From contig JASJDA010000033.1 of assembly GCA_030065755.1 (NCBI GenBank), positions 1 to 38,652 on the forward strand: a stretch of DNA of 38,652 nucleotides, given 5' to 3'. The notes under the pieces were generated by a model. It was not told the origin of the DNA, made no database searches, and saw only the letters and a list, made by a program, of their open reading frames with translations. The position numbers and the translations under genes were made by a program. Positions 25,771 through 33,466 of the stretch are shown in pieces; within the stretch, counting starts at the first letter, position 1; each line of letters opens with the position of its first letter. The DNA comes from Prochloraceae cyanobacterium (GTDB lineage Bacteria; Cyanobacteriota; Cyanobacteriia; Cyanobacteriales; JASJDA01).

Positions 25771-25815
25771 ATACTTTTTCATACTTTTTCATACTTTTTT
25801 TCATACTTTTTTATA
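25771..25815. repeat. Tandem ATACTTTTTC repeat, 4-5 units
   Basis: ATACTTTTTC occurs at 25771 and 25781, then ATACTTTTTTT and ATACTTTTTT at 25791 and 25804, ending in ATAC. The unit matches the array at 782-825. It lies between the divergent COP23 and 25882 genes, so it could form a shared curved promoter element. Confidence 0.65.
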
Positions 25816-25881
25816 CTGAGAAGCTTTAAAAATAACGCGATAATAAAAAATAGAAACAGAGCTGTATGAAGATTAAAAATA

Positions 25882-26367
25882 ATGAAGAATAAAGGAGTTG
25901 ATTGGAAAAAAATCACTTTAGGAATTTTGATTGCTAGTTGTATGTTTGGAGCTGTAGAATCTGTTGCGGCTCAAGAAATTAAACCGCGCGTTGTAGATCC
26001 TGGAGTTCAGAATAGCGCTTTTGATGGTTATTGGAGATTGAGGTGGAGAGATAGAGGCGGATTAGTGCATAGAGGTCGCCTTTTTATGAATGGTAATTTT
26101 GGCAAATTAATAGTTAATGTGCGCCTTCCTAATGGAAGATTAATAGCAGCAGAACAAGAAATGACTCTTATTTCTTCCAGAAATCAATATATTTTACGAG
26201 GTGTTTCTTCTACATATCCAGGAACGAACCATCCTAACCCTGATTATATACCTGATACTTTTGAAATTAGACCATATGGCAATTCACTATCAGTTAAAAA
26301 TTGTTCTTTTGCAGGTTGTTATCGAGTAAATATGAATAGAATACGTAACAGAGCTGGTGGACTTTAA
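25882..26367 (+). CDS. Small exported protein of unknown function
   Basis: The 161-residue protein is not recognised. It has a clear signal peptide (KKITLGILIASCMFGAVESV, likely cleavage at AA-QE). The mature part is basic and beta-strand-like (YWRLRWRDRGGLVHRGRLFM), with two Cys in NCSFAGCYRV and NPDYIPDTFEIRPYG. The layout recalls small secreted beta-barrel proteins, but no family is named. It is divergent from the COP23 gene and shares its intergenic region with the T-tract array. Confidence 0.7.
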   Translation: MKNKGVDWKKITLGILIASCMFGAVESVAAQEIKPRVVDPGVQNSAFDGYWRLRWRDRGGLVHRGRLFMNGNFGKLIVNVRLPNGRLIAAEQEMTLISSRNQYILRGVSSTYPGTNHPNPDYIPDTFEIRPYGNSLSVKNCSFAGCYRVNMNRIRNRAGGL

Positions 26368-26420
26368 TCGAACATTGCTCAAATAAGGAAATTGATATTA
26401 ATGAAGGCGCGAGTAGGGAT

Positions 26421-26963
26421 CTAAGATGAGTTTCGCCACCACTCCAATAAAACAGCACGACACTGAAGACAAGTTAAATCTTCGAGTAAATGGTTCAAGC
26501 CCGATCGAGTTGTAGGATAAGTAGCCCCCAATCGCTCGGAACTGATTGATATATGAGGAGAAAGTTCTGCTACAAAACCATAAAGTTTTTGATTAGAAAA
26601 AGAACTATTAATTGCCCAGCCAGTGCTATTTAGAGGGGTCAAACAAACAATTTCTGACGAGCTTATCCCTAACTCCCGACTTAAGATTGCCGGTACAGTA
26701 ACGGCTGGAGTTGAGGAAGACTGCACTCGACCCCCAGGAAAATCTAGGGTAGTTTTTCCCACCCCAGGGCGATAGGAAGGTACGGGCAAAAGAAACAGAC
26801 CCTTGTGAATAGTCACAATTACCACTGAATCAGCCTTTTCTACTCGCCAATAGTCCAACACTCGCTTCTGTTCGTCAAGCAGTTTTTCTCCAATCAAAGT
26901 GAGCCAAGGAGAACGGATTTCTACGAACCGTCCTACCATTTGCCATTGGTGTTTGTCACTCAT
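26421..26963 (-). CDS. Nudix-fold protein with degenerate Nudix box
   Basis: The product of about 180 residues resembles ADP-ribose pyrophosphatase-type Nudix proteins: SPWLTLIGEKLLDEQKRVLD near the start, VVIVTIHKGLFLLPVPSYRP, then TLDFPGGRVQ and SRELGI. The Nudix box normally has GX5EX7REUXEEXGU; here most catalytic glutamates are replaced (RVQSSSTPAVTVPAIL), leaving only the last Glu. It may not hydrolyse nucleotides. The start ATG at 26963 (MSDKHQW) has the ribosome site AAGAGGA, better than a start 14 codons upstream. It is divergent from yjbQ. Confidence 0.65.
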   Translation of the reverse strand: MSDKHQWQMVGRFVEIRSPWLTLIGEKLLDEQKRVLDYWRVEKADSVVIVTIHKGLFLLPVPSYRPGVGKTTLDFPGGRVQSSSTPAVTVPAILSRELGISSSEIVCLTPLNSTGWAINSSFSNQKLYGFVAELSPHISISSERLGATYPTTRSGLNHLLEDLTCLQCRAVLLEWWRNSS

Positions 26964-27037
26964 AAGCTCAATCCTCTTTGCAGCGATCGTATTTTTTTGA
27001 TACAAATAATAAGTAAACTATTTTAATAAATATAAAA

Positions 27038-27475
27038 ATGCAGATAATTAATGAAATATTTTACATACAAACCGATCGAGGAATTAACATTCACAATGTT
27101 ACCCCACATGTTGAAAAAATACTAACAGCAACATCGATAAAAAATGGTCAAGTTTTGGCATTTTCCCGACACACGACTACGGCTTTAGCTATCAATGAAA
27201 ACGAAGAACGATTGCTAAAAGATGTTAGGATCTATTTAAGAAAATTAGCACCTGAAACAGACAAATATTTACATAATGACCTTCACTTAAGAAACGTTCC
27301 TCCTGACGAACCTATAAACGCTCACTCTCATCTAATGGCGATGACATTGAGTACTAGTGAAGTAATTCCTGTGGTAGATGGAAAATTAGCTTTAGGAACT
27401 TACCAATCCTTATTATTTTTTGAGTTAGATGGCCCGCGTAAAAGAACTTTGTTCGTTCAAATTTGTGGTGATTGA
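27038..27475 (+). CDS. yjbQ: YjbQ/UPF0047 family protein
   Basis: The 145-residue protein matches the YjbQ family, described as thiamine-phosphate-synthase-like with a bound metal. Family features seen: FSRHTTTALAINENEERLL, NDLHLRNVPPDEPINAHSHL, LGTYQSLLFFELDGPRKRTL. The conserved His residues of the presumed metal site (RHTTTA, NAHSHL) are present. Length is normal. Its cellular role in cyanobacteria is not known. It is transcribed alone, divergent from the Nudix gene with a 74-base spacer. Confidence 0.9.
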   Translation: MQIINEIFYIQTDRGINIHNVTPHVEKILTATSIKNGQVLAFSRHTTTALAINENEERLLKDVRIYLRKLAPETDKYLHNDLHLRNVPPDEPINAHSHLMAMTLSTSEVIPVVDGKLALGTYQSLLFFELDGPRKRTLFVQICGD

Positions 27476-27540
27476 ATTTGGGAAGTATGAGAGTTGAATA
27501 TACGGCTATTGTTCTCCCATAAAATACTAAGTATACTCTT

Positions 27541-27993
27541 TTAAATCCAGCGCCTAACTTGTTTCTTATATTCAAGATATTCATCTTTAAAAGTTTCCTG
27601 CAACTCTGACTCTTCTACTTTGATAAAATGTTCTTGTATTAACCACATAAACACTGGAATAACTAAAAAAGGAGTTAGACTTCCTAGAAGTAAGGCTACG
27701 CCGAGAAGCATAAAGATCCCGCCTAAATACATCGGATTGCGGGTATATTGATAAAGTCCCACCGTAACTAAATGCGTCGATCGCTGGAAAGGTTTAATTG
27801 TTGTATTAACTTTAAAAAAGTAACCAGATGCCCAAAGATTCATAATAGTCCCGATAACAATAAGCACTCCGCCAATGTAACTATAGGGGTGCTGGACAAT
27901 TTTGATTAAAGGAAAGAAAAAGTTTAGCCCTACCATTACTATTAAAGAAATCAGGAAATAAATTGGTGGTAAGACTCGTTTGGGTGCATTCAT
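27541..27993 (-). CDS. Isoprenylcysteine/phospholipid methyltransferase-like membrane protein
   Basis: The 150-residue protein has about four hydrophobic segments. VTVGLYQYTRNPMYLGGIFM followed by EHFIKVEESELQETFKDEYL EYKKQVRRW is the AdoMet-site signature of the ICMT/PEMT superfamily (RNPMYLG ... EE ... Y..Y...V.RW). Substrate is unknown; bacterial members are mostly uncharacterised. It is convergent with yjbQ and divergent from the P450 stump. Confidence 0.82.
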   Translation of the reverse strand: MNAPKRVLPPIYFLISLIVMVGLNFFFPLIKIVQHPYSYIGGVLIVIGTIMNLWASGYFFKVNTTIKPFQRSTHLVTVGLYQYTRNPMYLGGIFMLLGVALLLGSLTPFLVIPVFMWLIQEHFIKVEESELQETFKDEYLEYKKQVRRWI

Positions 27994-28125
27994 GACTACT
28001 TACCTTTTTTCTGGTTCTTACTTCTTGAATATCTCTTACTGGGAAGAGTGGGTTTATTTTGATTCAATTCTTAACAAAGTGCCACTAGAAGCCTGACTAA
28101 GATAGAAAAAAAGGCTATTCAAGAT

Positions 28126-28605
28126 ATGACAAAAAAAGACTTAGAAACTACTCATAAGTTACCTCCTGGTAGTTTAGGTCTGCCTTTGATTGGCGAGACG
28201 CTTAGTTTTTTAACCGACCCAAACTTCATCTCTTCGCGACAAAAATTATACGGTTCAATCTTTAAGACTCAAATTTTAGGTCGTCCCACTGTAATTGCGA
28301 TCGGGTCTGATGCCAATCGCTTTATTCTGTCTACAAAAGCCGATAATTTCTCTAATGATGGCTGGCCCGATAGTTTCCAAACCTTATTAGGCAAACAAGC
28401 TTTGGTCTTACAGGAAGGGCAAGAACATCAACGCAATCGCAAATTATTAATGCCTAGTTTACACGGTTCGGCGCTTGCTCGTTACATCACTACGATGGAG
28501 AAAACTTCAATTGCTTATTTCCACTCCTGGGAGGAAATGGGTTCGATAACTTGGTTTCCCGAGTTTAGAAAAATGACTATGGTCAGGGGTCAGGGGTTAA
28601 ATTGA
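28126..28605 (+). pseudogene. Truncated cytochrome P450 (CYP120-like), N-terminal third
   Basis: The frame begins MTKKDLETTHKLPPGSLGLP and continues with LIGETLSFLTDPNFISSRQK and EGQEHQRNRKLLMPSLHGSA. This is the usual N-terminal third of cyanobacterial CYP120-type P450s. P450 similarity ends near residue 150 (FRKMT). The frame then runs into foreign sequence (MVRGQGLN, stop at 28605). The I-helix, ExxR and heme Cys are all missing, so the product cannot be an active P450. About 55 bases further on lies the deleted IS1634-type element, suggesting that transposition and deletion removed the rest. Confidence 0.85.
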
Positions 28606-28658
28606 TAGTTTTTAAAGCTCCAAGAGCGTTTACCTTTGACCCCCGATCGCTCTTATAA

Positions 28659-29122
28659 CCCACTTTCCGCGAGTCATCAATGTAGCATTATCGAAGTATA
28701 TGCCGAAAAACAAAAATAATAGTGGCTATACGCTGCGCGCATAGCCACTCCCCTGTGCGACTAAACCGTTTTGTCTGAAAAAGAATGATGACAATTTAAA
28801 TAGGGTTTGCCTCCAGCGAAAGAAATAAAAAAGTCAAAAATTTTGGCGTTAACGAGCTTTGTTTATGAAATCTACTTTCAACTAATTAACCGGATAAAAT
28901 ATAGTATTTCTGGCAAGATTTAGAGAAATTATTAATAGTTGTTAATCTCGAATCAGTTAAGTTAGAAATTTGTTTTACTCCGTTTATGATGACTACATGA
29001 ATACCTTGAAAACACTGGAATATCCATGGTTCTACATCTTCTGACTTTTCTTTCTCACAGATAAGATAATCCCCTTCTACAGAAATTGATGATGAGTCTA
29101 AATAAGACTCGCGGAAAGTGGG
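28659..29122 (-). mobile_element. Internally deleted IS1634-type element (464 bp)
   Basis: Perfect 17-base terminal inverted repeats (CCCACTTTCCGCGAGTC and complement) bound the element at 28659-28675 and 29106-29122. Inside, on the minus strand, is only the C-terminal part of a transposase, then about 80 bases of 3' untranslated sequence (28808-28885) that reappear inverted at 38583-38652. The element has lost its transposase 5' end next to the right repeat. No clear target-site duplication was seen. The 28606-28658 and 29123-29167 flanks hold no gene. Confidence 0.85.
28886..29104 (-). pseudogene. C-terminal fragment of IS1634-family transposase
   Basis: The frame reads about 70 residues, with PWIFQCFQGIHVVIINGVKQ, ISNLTDSRLTTINNFSKSCQ and KYYILSG, ending at TAA 28886. 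This is the C-terminal end seen in IS1634 (DUF4277-type) transposases. The catalytic region is gone. The matching N-terminal part, from another copy, is at 38454-38588. Confidence 0.75.
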
Positions 29123-29167
29123 ATAGAAGTTTGATGAGCTTTTTGCAGATTTTCGCAGATCTATTAG

Positions 29168-30931
29168 TCAACCCGTTCGTTTTACACGCCACACAACACG
29201 AAAACCAAGATTGTCATGGCGGTTGATGCGGGTATTGAGGAAGCGACACGCTGAACGGCAGTAATCAGGATAGCCGTACCAAGAACCACCGCGCACAGGA
29301 GAACCTTTATCATTAACATCTCCTATCCAAGCACTGCCATCTGCGGGTGCTTCTTTATAATTTTCATGCCAAGCGTCGGCACACCACTCCCAAACATTGC
29401 CGTGCATATCATATAAATTAAAAGCATTGGCTGGAAAACTGCCTACAGGAGTGGTTTTTCCTCGAGCTTTTCCTTTCGATTCAAAGGCATAAGTAAAAAT
29501 ACCGTTATAGTTAACTAGATCGGGGGTAATAGTTGGGCCAAAATAGAAGGGTGTATTGGTACCCGCACGAGCTGCATATTCCCACTCAGCTTCGCTGGGT
29601 AATCTGTATTCTCGCCCTGTTTTTCTCGATAATCTCTGACAAAATTCAACCGCATCGTACCAAGAAACTTGTTCTACTGGAAAACGATCGCCGCTACCGT
29701 AGGATGGATTTGGTTTGAGATCGCGATCGAATGCCGCTAGATTAGCAACTTCTCTCCACTGTGCTTGAGTTACTTGATATCTTCCCATAAAGAAAGACGA
29801 GACTTTTACTCGATGTTGAGGACGTTCGTTATCTCTGCTACTTTTTTCTGTTGGGAGAGAACCCATCATAAAAGTCCCGCCAGGAATAGATACCATTTCT
29901 ATTTCAACACCATTGCCCAAATCTTCAGTAAAATATTGAGCTGTTTTGGTCTGGCGAGCGATTATGTTACCACTTGCATTTAAAGTTACTACTTCAAATC
30001 TCACATTGTTTAGTTGAAGCTCAGAACCTACTTCAGTAGGAAAAACGCGAGGTACTATTACTGTTGCCGTCAACATATTATGTTGACTTACCGAAGAGTG
30101 ACTTTCCTTTAGTTCTCGCACTGCTTTTAAGGCTTCAATGGCACTGGGATAGCGTTTTTTGTGATAATAACATACCATTGTTGCTAATATTCCCGCCAAT
30201 TGAGGGCTAAGGTCAGCGCGATGTTGCCAAACTAACTCTCCTGTTTCTGGATCTTTCTCTATTTGCTGTGGAATTAATCCTGTTATTGCTTGAATGCCAA
30301 TAATACCCGCTGCATAGACATCACTAGCAAATTGGGGGTTTCCTGCTCCTTGTTCTGATGGCATATAACCAGGAGTGCCAATAATTGTTGCTGCTCTGGT
30401 TTCTCCAGTCGTATTGATTACTTGGGTTACCGCTAACTCTTTAATCGCACCAAAATCAATGAGAAATATTTTTCCGTCAGCGCTGCGACGCATTAAATTA
30501 GCAGGTTTAATATCTCGATGTATTGCTTTGTTCTCGTGAAGATAAGCAATAGGTTCCAAGATGTTTTCTAGTAGAGCAAGCGTTTGGGATTCGCTTAATT
30601 TTTTGTTGGGAGTCAGCTCTTTGCTGAGGTCGTGTCCTTCGATAAATTCCTGAATTAGATACAATTGCCCCTCTTCTTCAAAATAGGCAATCAGAGAGGG
30701 TATTTGTGGGTGATGACGACCTAATTCATAAAGTGCTTTAGCTTCTCTTTCAAACAACTCTTTGATTTTCTCAAAATTTTTGTCATTAACATCCATAGGA
30801 CGCAACTGTTTGATTACGCACTGATGGCGAAATTGCTGGATATTTTCTGCTAGATAGGTTTCACCGAAAGTGCCACCCCCCAGTTTCTTGACGATCTGGA
30901 AACGACCCCCTACAATACTTTCTCTATTCAT
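29168..30931 (-). CDS. Ser/Thr kinase fused to formylglycine-generating-enzyme-like domain
   Basis: The 587-residue protein has a kinase domain (about 1-270): GGGTFGETYLAE, Lys in CVIKQL, HRDIKPANLMRR, DFGAIKEL, GTPGYMPSEQ. An FGE-sulfatase/SUMF1-like domain is at about 345-580: MVSIPGGTFMMGSLPTEKSS, YQVTQAQWREV, YRLPSEAEWEYAARAG, NVWEWCADAW, PVRGGSWYGYPDYCRSACR and LGFRVVWR. FGE-like domains in bacteria are often non-catalytic carbohydrate- or ligand-binding modules. No transmembrane segment separates the two parts, so it looks cytoplasmic. The kinase half is closely similar in layout to the kinase at 21593-23038. It stands alone upstream of the STAND operon, on the other strand. Confidence 0.9.
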   Translation of the reverse strand: MNRESIVGGRFQIVKKLGGGTFGETYLAENIQQFRHQCVIKQLRPMDVNDKNFEKIKELFEREAKALYELGRHHPQIPSLIAYFEEEGQLYLIQEFIEGHDLSKELTPNKKLSESQTLALLENILEPIAYLHENKAIHRDIKPANLMRRSADGKIFLIDFGAIKELAVTQVINTTGETRAATIIGTPGYMPSEQGAGNPQFASDVYAAGIIGIQAITGLIPQQIEKDPETGELVWQHRADLSPQLAGILATMVCYYHKKRYPSAIEALKAVRELKESHSSVSQHNMLTATVIVPRVFPTEVGSELQLNNVRFEVVTLNASGNIIARQTKTAQYFTEDLGNGVEIEMVSIPGGTFMMGSLPTEKSSRDNERPQHRVKVSSFFMGRYQVTQAQWREVANLAAFDRDLKPNPSYGSGDRFPVEQVSWYDAVEFCQRLSRKTGREYRLPSEAEWEYAARAGTNTPFYFGPTITPDLVNYNGIFTYAFESKGKARGKTTPVGSFPANAFNLYDMHGNVWEWCADAWHENYKEAPADGSAWIGDVNDKGSPVRGGSWYGYPDYCRSACRFLNTRINRHDNLGFRVVWRVKRTG

Positions 30932-30981
30932 AGATTAAATTAAGATTTTTATATTTTTGTCTCAATCTAAATCAATAAGTA

Positions 30982-31037
30982 GGTGACCAAAAGTATAGGG
31001 CTAGCGAGCAACACCATTTCAAGTATTTCTGGTCACC
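30982..31037. repeat. Inverted repeat GGTGACCA / TGGTCACC
   Basis: Perfect 8-base arms, each nearly a palindrome itself (GGTGACC), are separated by 40 bases. They lie about 50 bases upstream of the kinase-FGE start and just before the larger hairpin, so they could be an operator pair or part of a small mobile element. Confidence 0.4.
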
Positions 31038-31044
31038 AAATCTT

Positions 31045-31130
31045 TATTTTTAATAAGGAAGCCCTTTTTCTTATAGTTATGTCCCTCTGCAGTTAAGTAA
31101 TCAGCACAGAGGGCCTCCTTATTAAAAATA
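31045..31130. repeat. Long hairpin, 15-bp perfect outer stem
   Basis: TATTTTTAATAAGGA at 31045-31059 pairs perfectly with TCCTTATTAAAAATA at 31116-31130. After one mismatch the stem continues with GCCCT against AGGGC. The same AGAGGG can instead pair with CCCTCTG at 31083-31089 to form an inner stem. Two exclusive folds are therefore possible. It may be a structured RNA, an attenuator or a MITE; the strand is not decided. Confidence 0.45.
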
Positions 31131-31348
31131 GATTCATCCTCGGTCATGATGGCTACGTTTATTTATGATTACTTACTTATTCTTCTAATATAACGCAATA
31201 AATACCCAAAGTTGTCGTTTTTGGTTTTTGAGATAAGACCACAATTTGTCCATCTGAAGAAATTCAATTGTGTGGCCAATTAAAACACAAATAAAATTCT
31301 GAAAATTTTTACTTTTTTTTTTGACAATTATACTAAATCCTTTGCTGA

Positions 31349-31370
31349 AAACCCTTTTATAGAAGGGTTT
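31349..31370 (-). terminator. Hairpin after the 71-codon frame
   Basis: AAACCCTT and AAGGGTTT form an 8-base stem with a 6-base loop. It lies 25 bases beyond the stop of the minus-strand frame 31395-31610 and would be read as GC-core hairpin then TTTTC on that strand, a weak intrinsic terminator. Confidence 0.4.
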
Positions 31371-31394
31371 CCTCTATAAAAATAAATACATCCT

Positions 31395-31610
31395 TCAGGG
31401 ATAACGTTTTGACAAGTAGGCTTCGATTAACTCAAATAACTTGTCATCACAGAGTTGCAGAATAATACTGAACGAGCGATCGTGGGTGATATTTTTTCCG
31501 TAACATCTAACCTCAGCATGGCAATTGAGTAAATTTTGCCCTATCTCCATCTCTGTAAAGGTTTTGGGTTTTGCACCGAGTACTAAACTCCAGCCTGTGA
31601 ATTTTTGCAA
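31395..31610 (-). CDS. Short hypothetical frame, possibly a gene fragment
   Basis: About 71 residues from TTG at 31610; no ATG is in frame before the upstream stop. The sequence (KFTGWSLVLGAKPKTFTEME, NLLNCHAEVRCYGKNITHDR, FELIEAYLSKRYP) has a natural amino-acid mix and an amphipathic C-terminal helix, but I do not recognise it. The hairpin just downstream mildly supports a real transcript. It may equally be the remains of a longer gene. Confidence 0.3.
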   Translation of the reverse strand: MQKFTGWSLVLGAKPKTFTEMEIGQNLLNCHAEVRCYGKNITHDRSFSIILQLCDDKLFELIEAYLSKRYP

Positions 31611-31998
31611 ATTATGCGATTTAGAAAAAATTCATTGCTAGAATAGAAAAAAGAGTTTGACAGACAAAATTGCCAGTCAAAGAAAGTCTACTTGTTTTTA
31701 TTTAGGTTCAAATTTTTGCTCTGTTTAAATAAGCCTAATTTCGTCTATTTTTGAATACTATTTTACAAGTGGACTTGGAGTTAAATCGGGTAGTCCGTAG
31801 AAACTGATGTAGGTCTCTTAAAATTGGAGTAATTTCCGAAAAATTATACCTGTCAACTTAGTAAAATAGTACCCTTGGCAACTATTTTAGTGGTGTTTTA
31901 AGTCCTAAAACTCTAGATTTTTTTTCTACGTACACCAGTTTGTAGTGACTACCAATAATTGAAAGCTTTCGTTAACTAAAAGCTCAGGATTTAGGTAG
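31611..31998 (+). promoter_or_regulatory. Upstream region of the SIR2/STAND operon
   Basis: No gene is seen in 388 bases. AAAATAGT (31863-31870) and ACTATTTT (31881-31888) form an inverted repeat about 110 bases before the first gene, and a further ACTATTTT occurs near 31758. TTTTA-AGTCC-TAAAA follows near 31896. These are candidate operator sites. A ribosome site of moderate quality (AGGTAG) precedes ATG at 31999. Confidence 0.35.
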
Positions 31999-33375
31999 AT
32001 GGCATCAGAACATGTTGAGCAACAGAGACTAAAAGACTTAGAGTACGATCTTGATACAGAGCGAAAGCGACTTAACGAGTTCGAGGAGCAATTAAGTTAC
32101 GCTACAGACGATCGTGAAATAATTCGACTAAACAGAGATATTGAACGACAGAAGCAAGCGATTGCTAATTATCAAAAGGAACGTGAAAAGCTACAACAGC
32201 TCACATCAGGTTCTCTACAAACTGAGATTAATCAAAATTCTAAATTAGAGACGTTGGAAGACCACTACAACTCTCTCATGAAAGCTATCATTAAAGGTAG
32301 AATTGTACCTTTTCTAGGTTCAGATATTAATTTATGCGATCGCTCCATTCAAGGAAATGGGAAACCAGATCCTTGGAAGCCTGGTTGCCCATTTCCGCCT
32401 TCGGGGAAAGAACTCGCTGCATACCTAGCTAAAACTTTTCCTCCTGAAGTCAAAAAGATTATCTGTCCTCTTTGTAAGGAAGAAACGGACACAAAACCTG
32501 GTGAATTGCCACCACAATGCCCTCTTATTGATGAGATAATTCATGAACCAGCAATCCTAATTTCTCCCCATAGTAAATGTCAAGGGTTGAATGTTGGAGC
32601 AGAAACCCTCCAACACTTGTCTCAATACGCATATCTAACCCAGGAGGAAAAATTTTATGACGAGCTTGAACTTCTTGAATTGGGTTCTCAGCCGAACAAA
32701 TTGCATAGGTTCTTTGCCAAGCTGCCAGCCATCATGCGAGAGAAAGGACATTATCCACCCTATCCCCTAATTGTGACTACTAATTATGACAGTGGATTAG
32801 AACGAGCTTTTGAAGAAGCTAAAGAACCGTTCGATCTGGTATTTTACTCAAATACTATTGATGCACAAGAGCACGACAGGTTTGTTCATCGAACACCGGA
32901 TGGTATCGTTCAAGAAATTGAAAATCCGAATGAATATAAGGGCTTTTCGTTTGAGCAAAGACCGGTCATTCTCAAACTTTACGGTACCGCAGATCTAATT
33001 AGAGAAGGGGAAAGTTTGGTTATTACCGAAGAAAACTATATTGAATATCTCGTTTCTAGGAATGTTTCTAATTTGCTACCAATTAAATTACTTAGAAAAT
33101 TACGTAACCAGAGACCACATATTTTGTTTTTGGGATATGTCTTAAGTAATTGGAATCAGCGAATCATTTTACATCGTATTTGGCCGGACCTGACATCAAG
33201 AAAAAGATATAAATGGTGGGCAATTCAGTCAAAATCCGATCCGTTTGCTCAGAAGCTGTGGCAGAGTTATAACGTAATTATTCACGATCTACCCCTGAGT
33301 AAATATATTGAAGAGATATCTAAAAGAGTAGTGGAAGATATTCCTGCTAAAAGAGTAACTAACAGTTGGATTTAG
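31999..33375 (+). CDS. Coiled-coil (EAD-like) SIR2-domain protein
   Basis: The 458-residue protein starts with a charged helical region (about 5-70: LKDLEYDLDTERKRLNEFEE, then DIERQKQAIANYQKERE). This recalls the effector-associated domains that tie effectors to STAND NTPases. A SIR2_2-type domain follows: GRIVPFLGSDIN at 100-111, VTTNYD ending at D264, ILKLYGTAD with K326-G329, and FLGYVLSNWN. Asn262 of the TTNYD motif is kept, but the usual His of KLHG is Tyr328. An insert carries C156, C159, C174 and C194 and may bind zinc. SIR2 effectors of defence systems degrade NAD; the Tyr makes that uncertain here. First gene of a three-gene plus-strand string. Confidence 0.75.
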   Translation: MASEHVEQQRLKDLEYDLDTERKRLNEFEEQLSYATDDREIIRLNRDIERQKQAIANYQKEREKLQQLTSGSLQTEINQNSKLETLEDHYNSLMKAIIKGRIVPFLGSDINLCDRSIQGNGKPDPWKPGCPFPPSGKELAAYLAKTFPPEVKKIICPLCKEETDTKPGELPPQCPLIDEIIHEPAILISPHSKCQGLNVGAETLQHLSQYAYLTQEEKFYDELELLELGSQPNKLHRFFAKLPAIMREKGHYPPYPLIVTTNYDSGLERAFEEAKEPFDLVFYSNTIDAQEHDRFVHRTPDGIVQEIENPNEYKGFSFEQRPVILKLYGTADLIREGESLVITEENYIEYLVSRNVSNLLPIKLLRKLRNQRPHILFLGYVLSNWNQRIILHRIWPDLTSRKRYKWWAIQSKSDPFAQKLWQSYNVIIHDLPLSKYIEEISKRVVEDIPAKRVTNSWI

Positions 33376-33466
33376 ATTCGGGGATGAATTATCGAAAAAA
33401 AGGTTGACAAAAGCTTTTAGAGATTGTGATTGGATGGTCTTATTGCGGCACTGAAGGCAACCTAAA

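Larger units (their letters stand above)
30932..31394. other. Gene-free region rich in inverted repeats
   Basis: No coding frame is supported in these 463 bases. Three separate inverted repeats occur: 30982-30989 with 31030-31037, 31045-31059 with 31116-31130, and 31349-31356 with 31363-31370. The promoter of the kinase-FGE gene must also lie near its 30931 end. Confidence 0.55.

Noticed and set aside
33404-33440. TTGACA at about 33404 as a separate promoter for the STAND gene
   Set aside because: No acceptable -10 box at the expected distance; the 91-base gap alone does not prove a second promoter.
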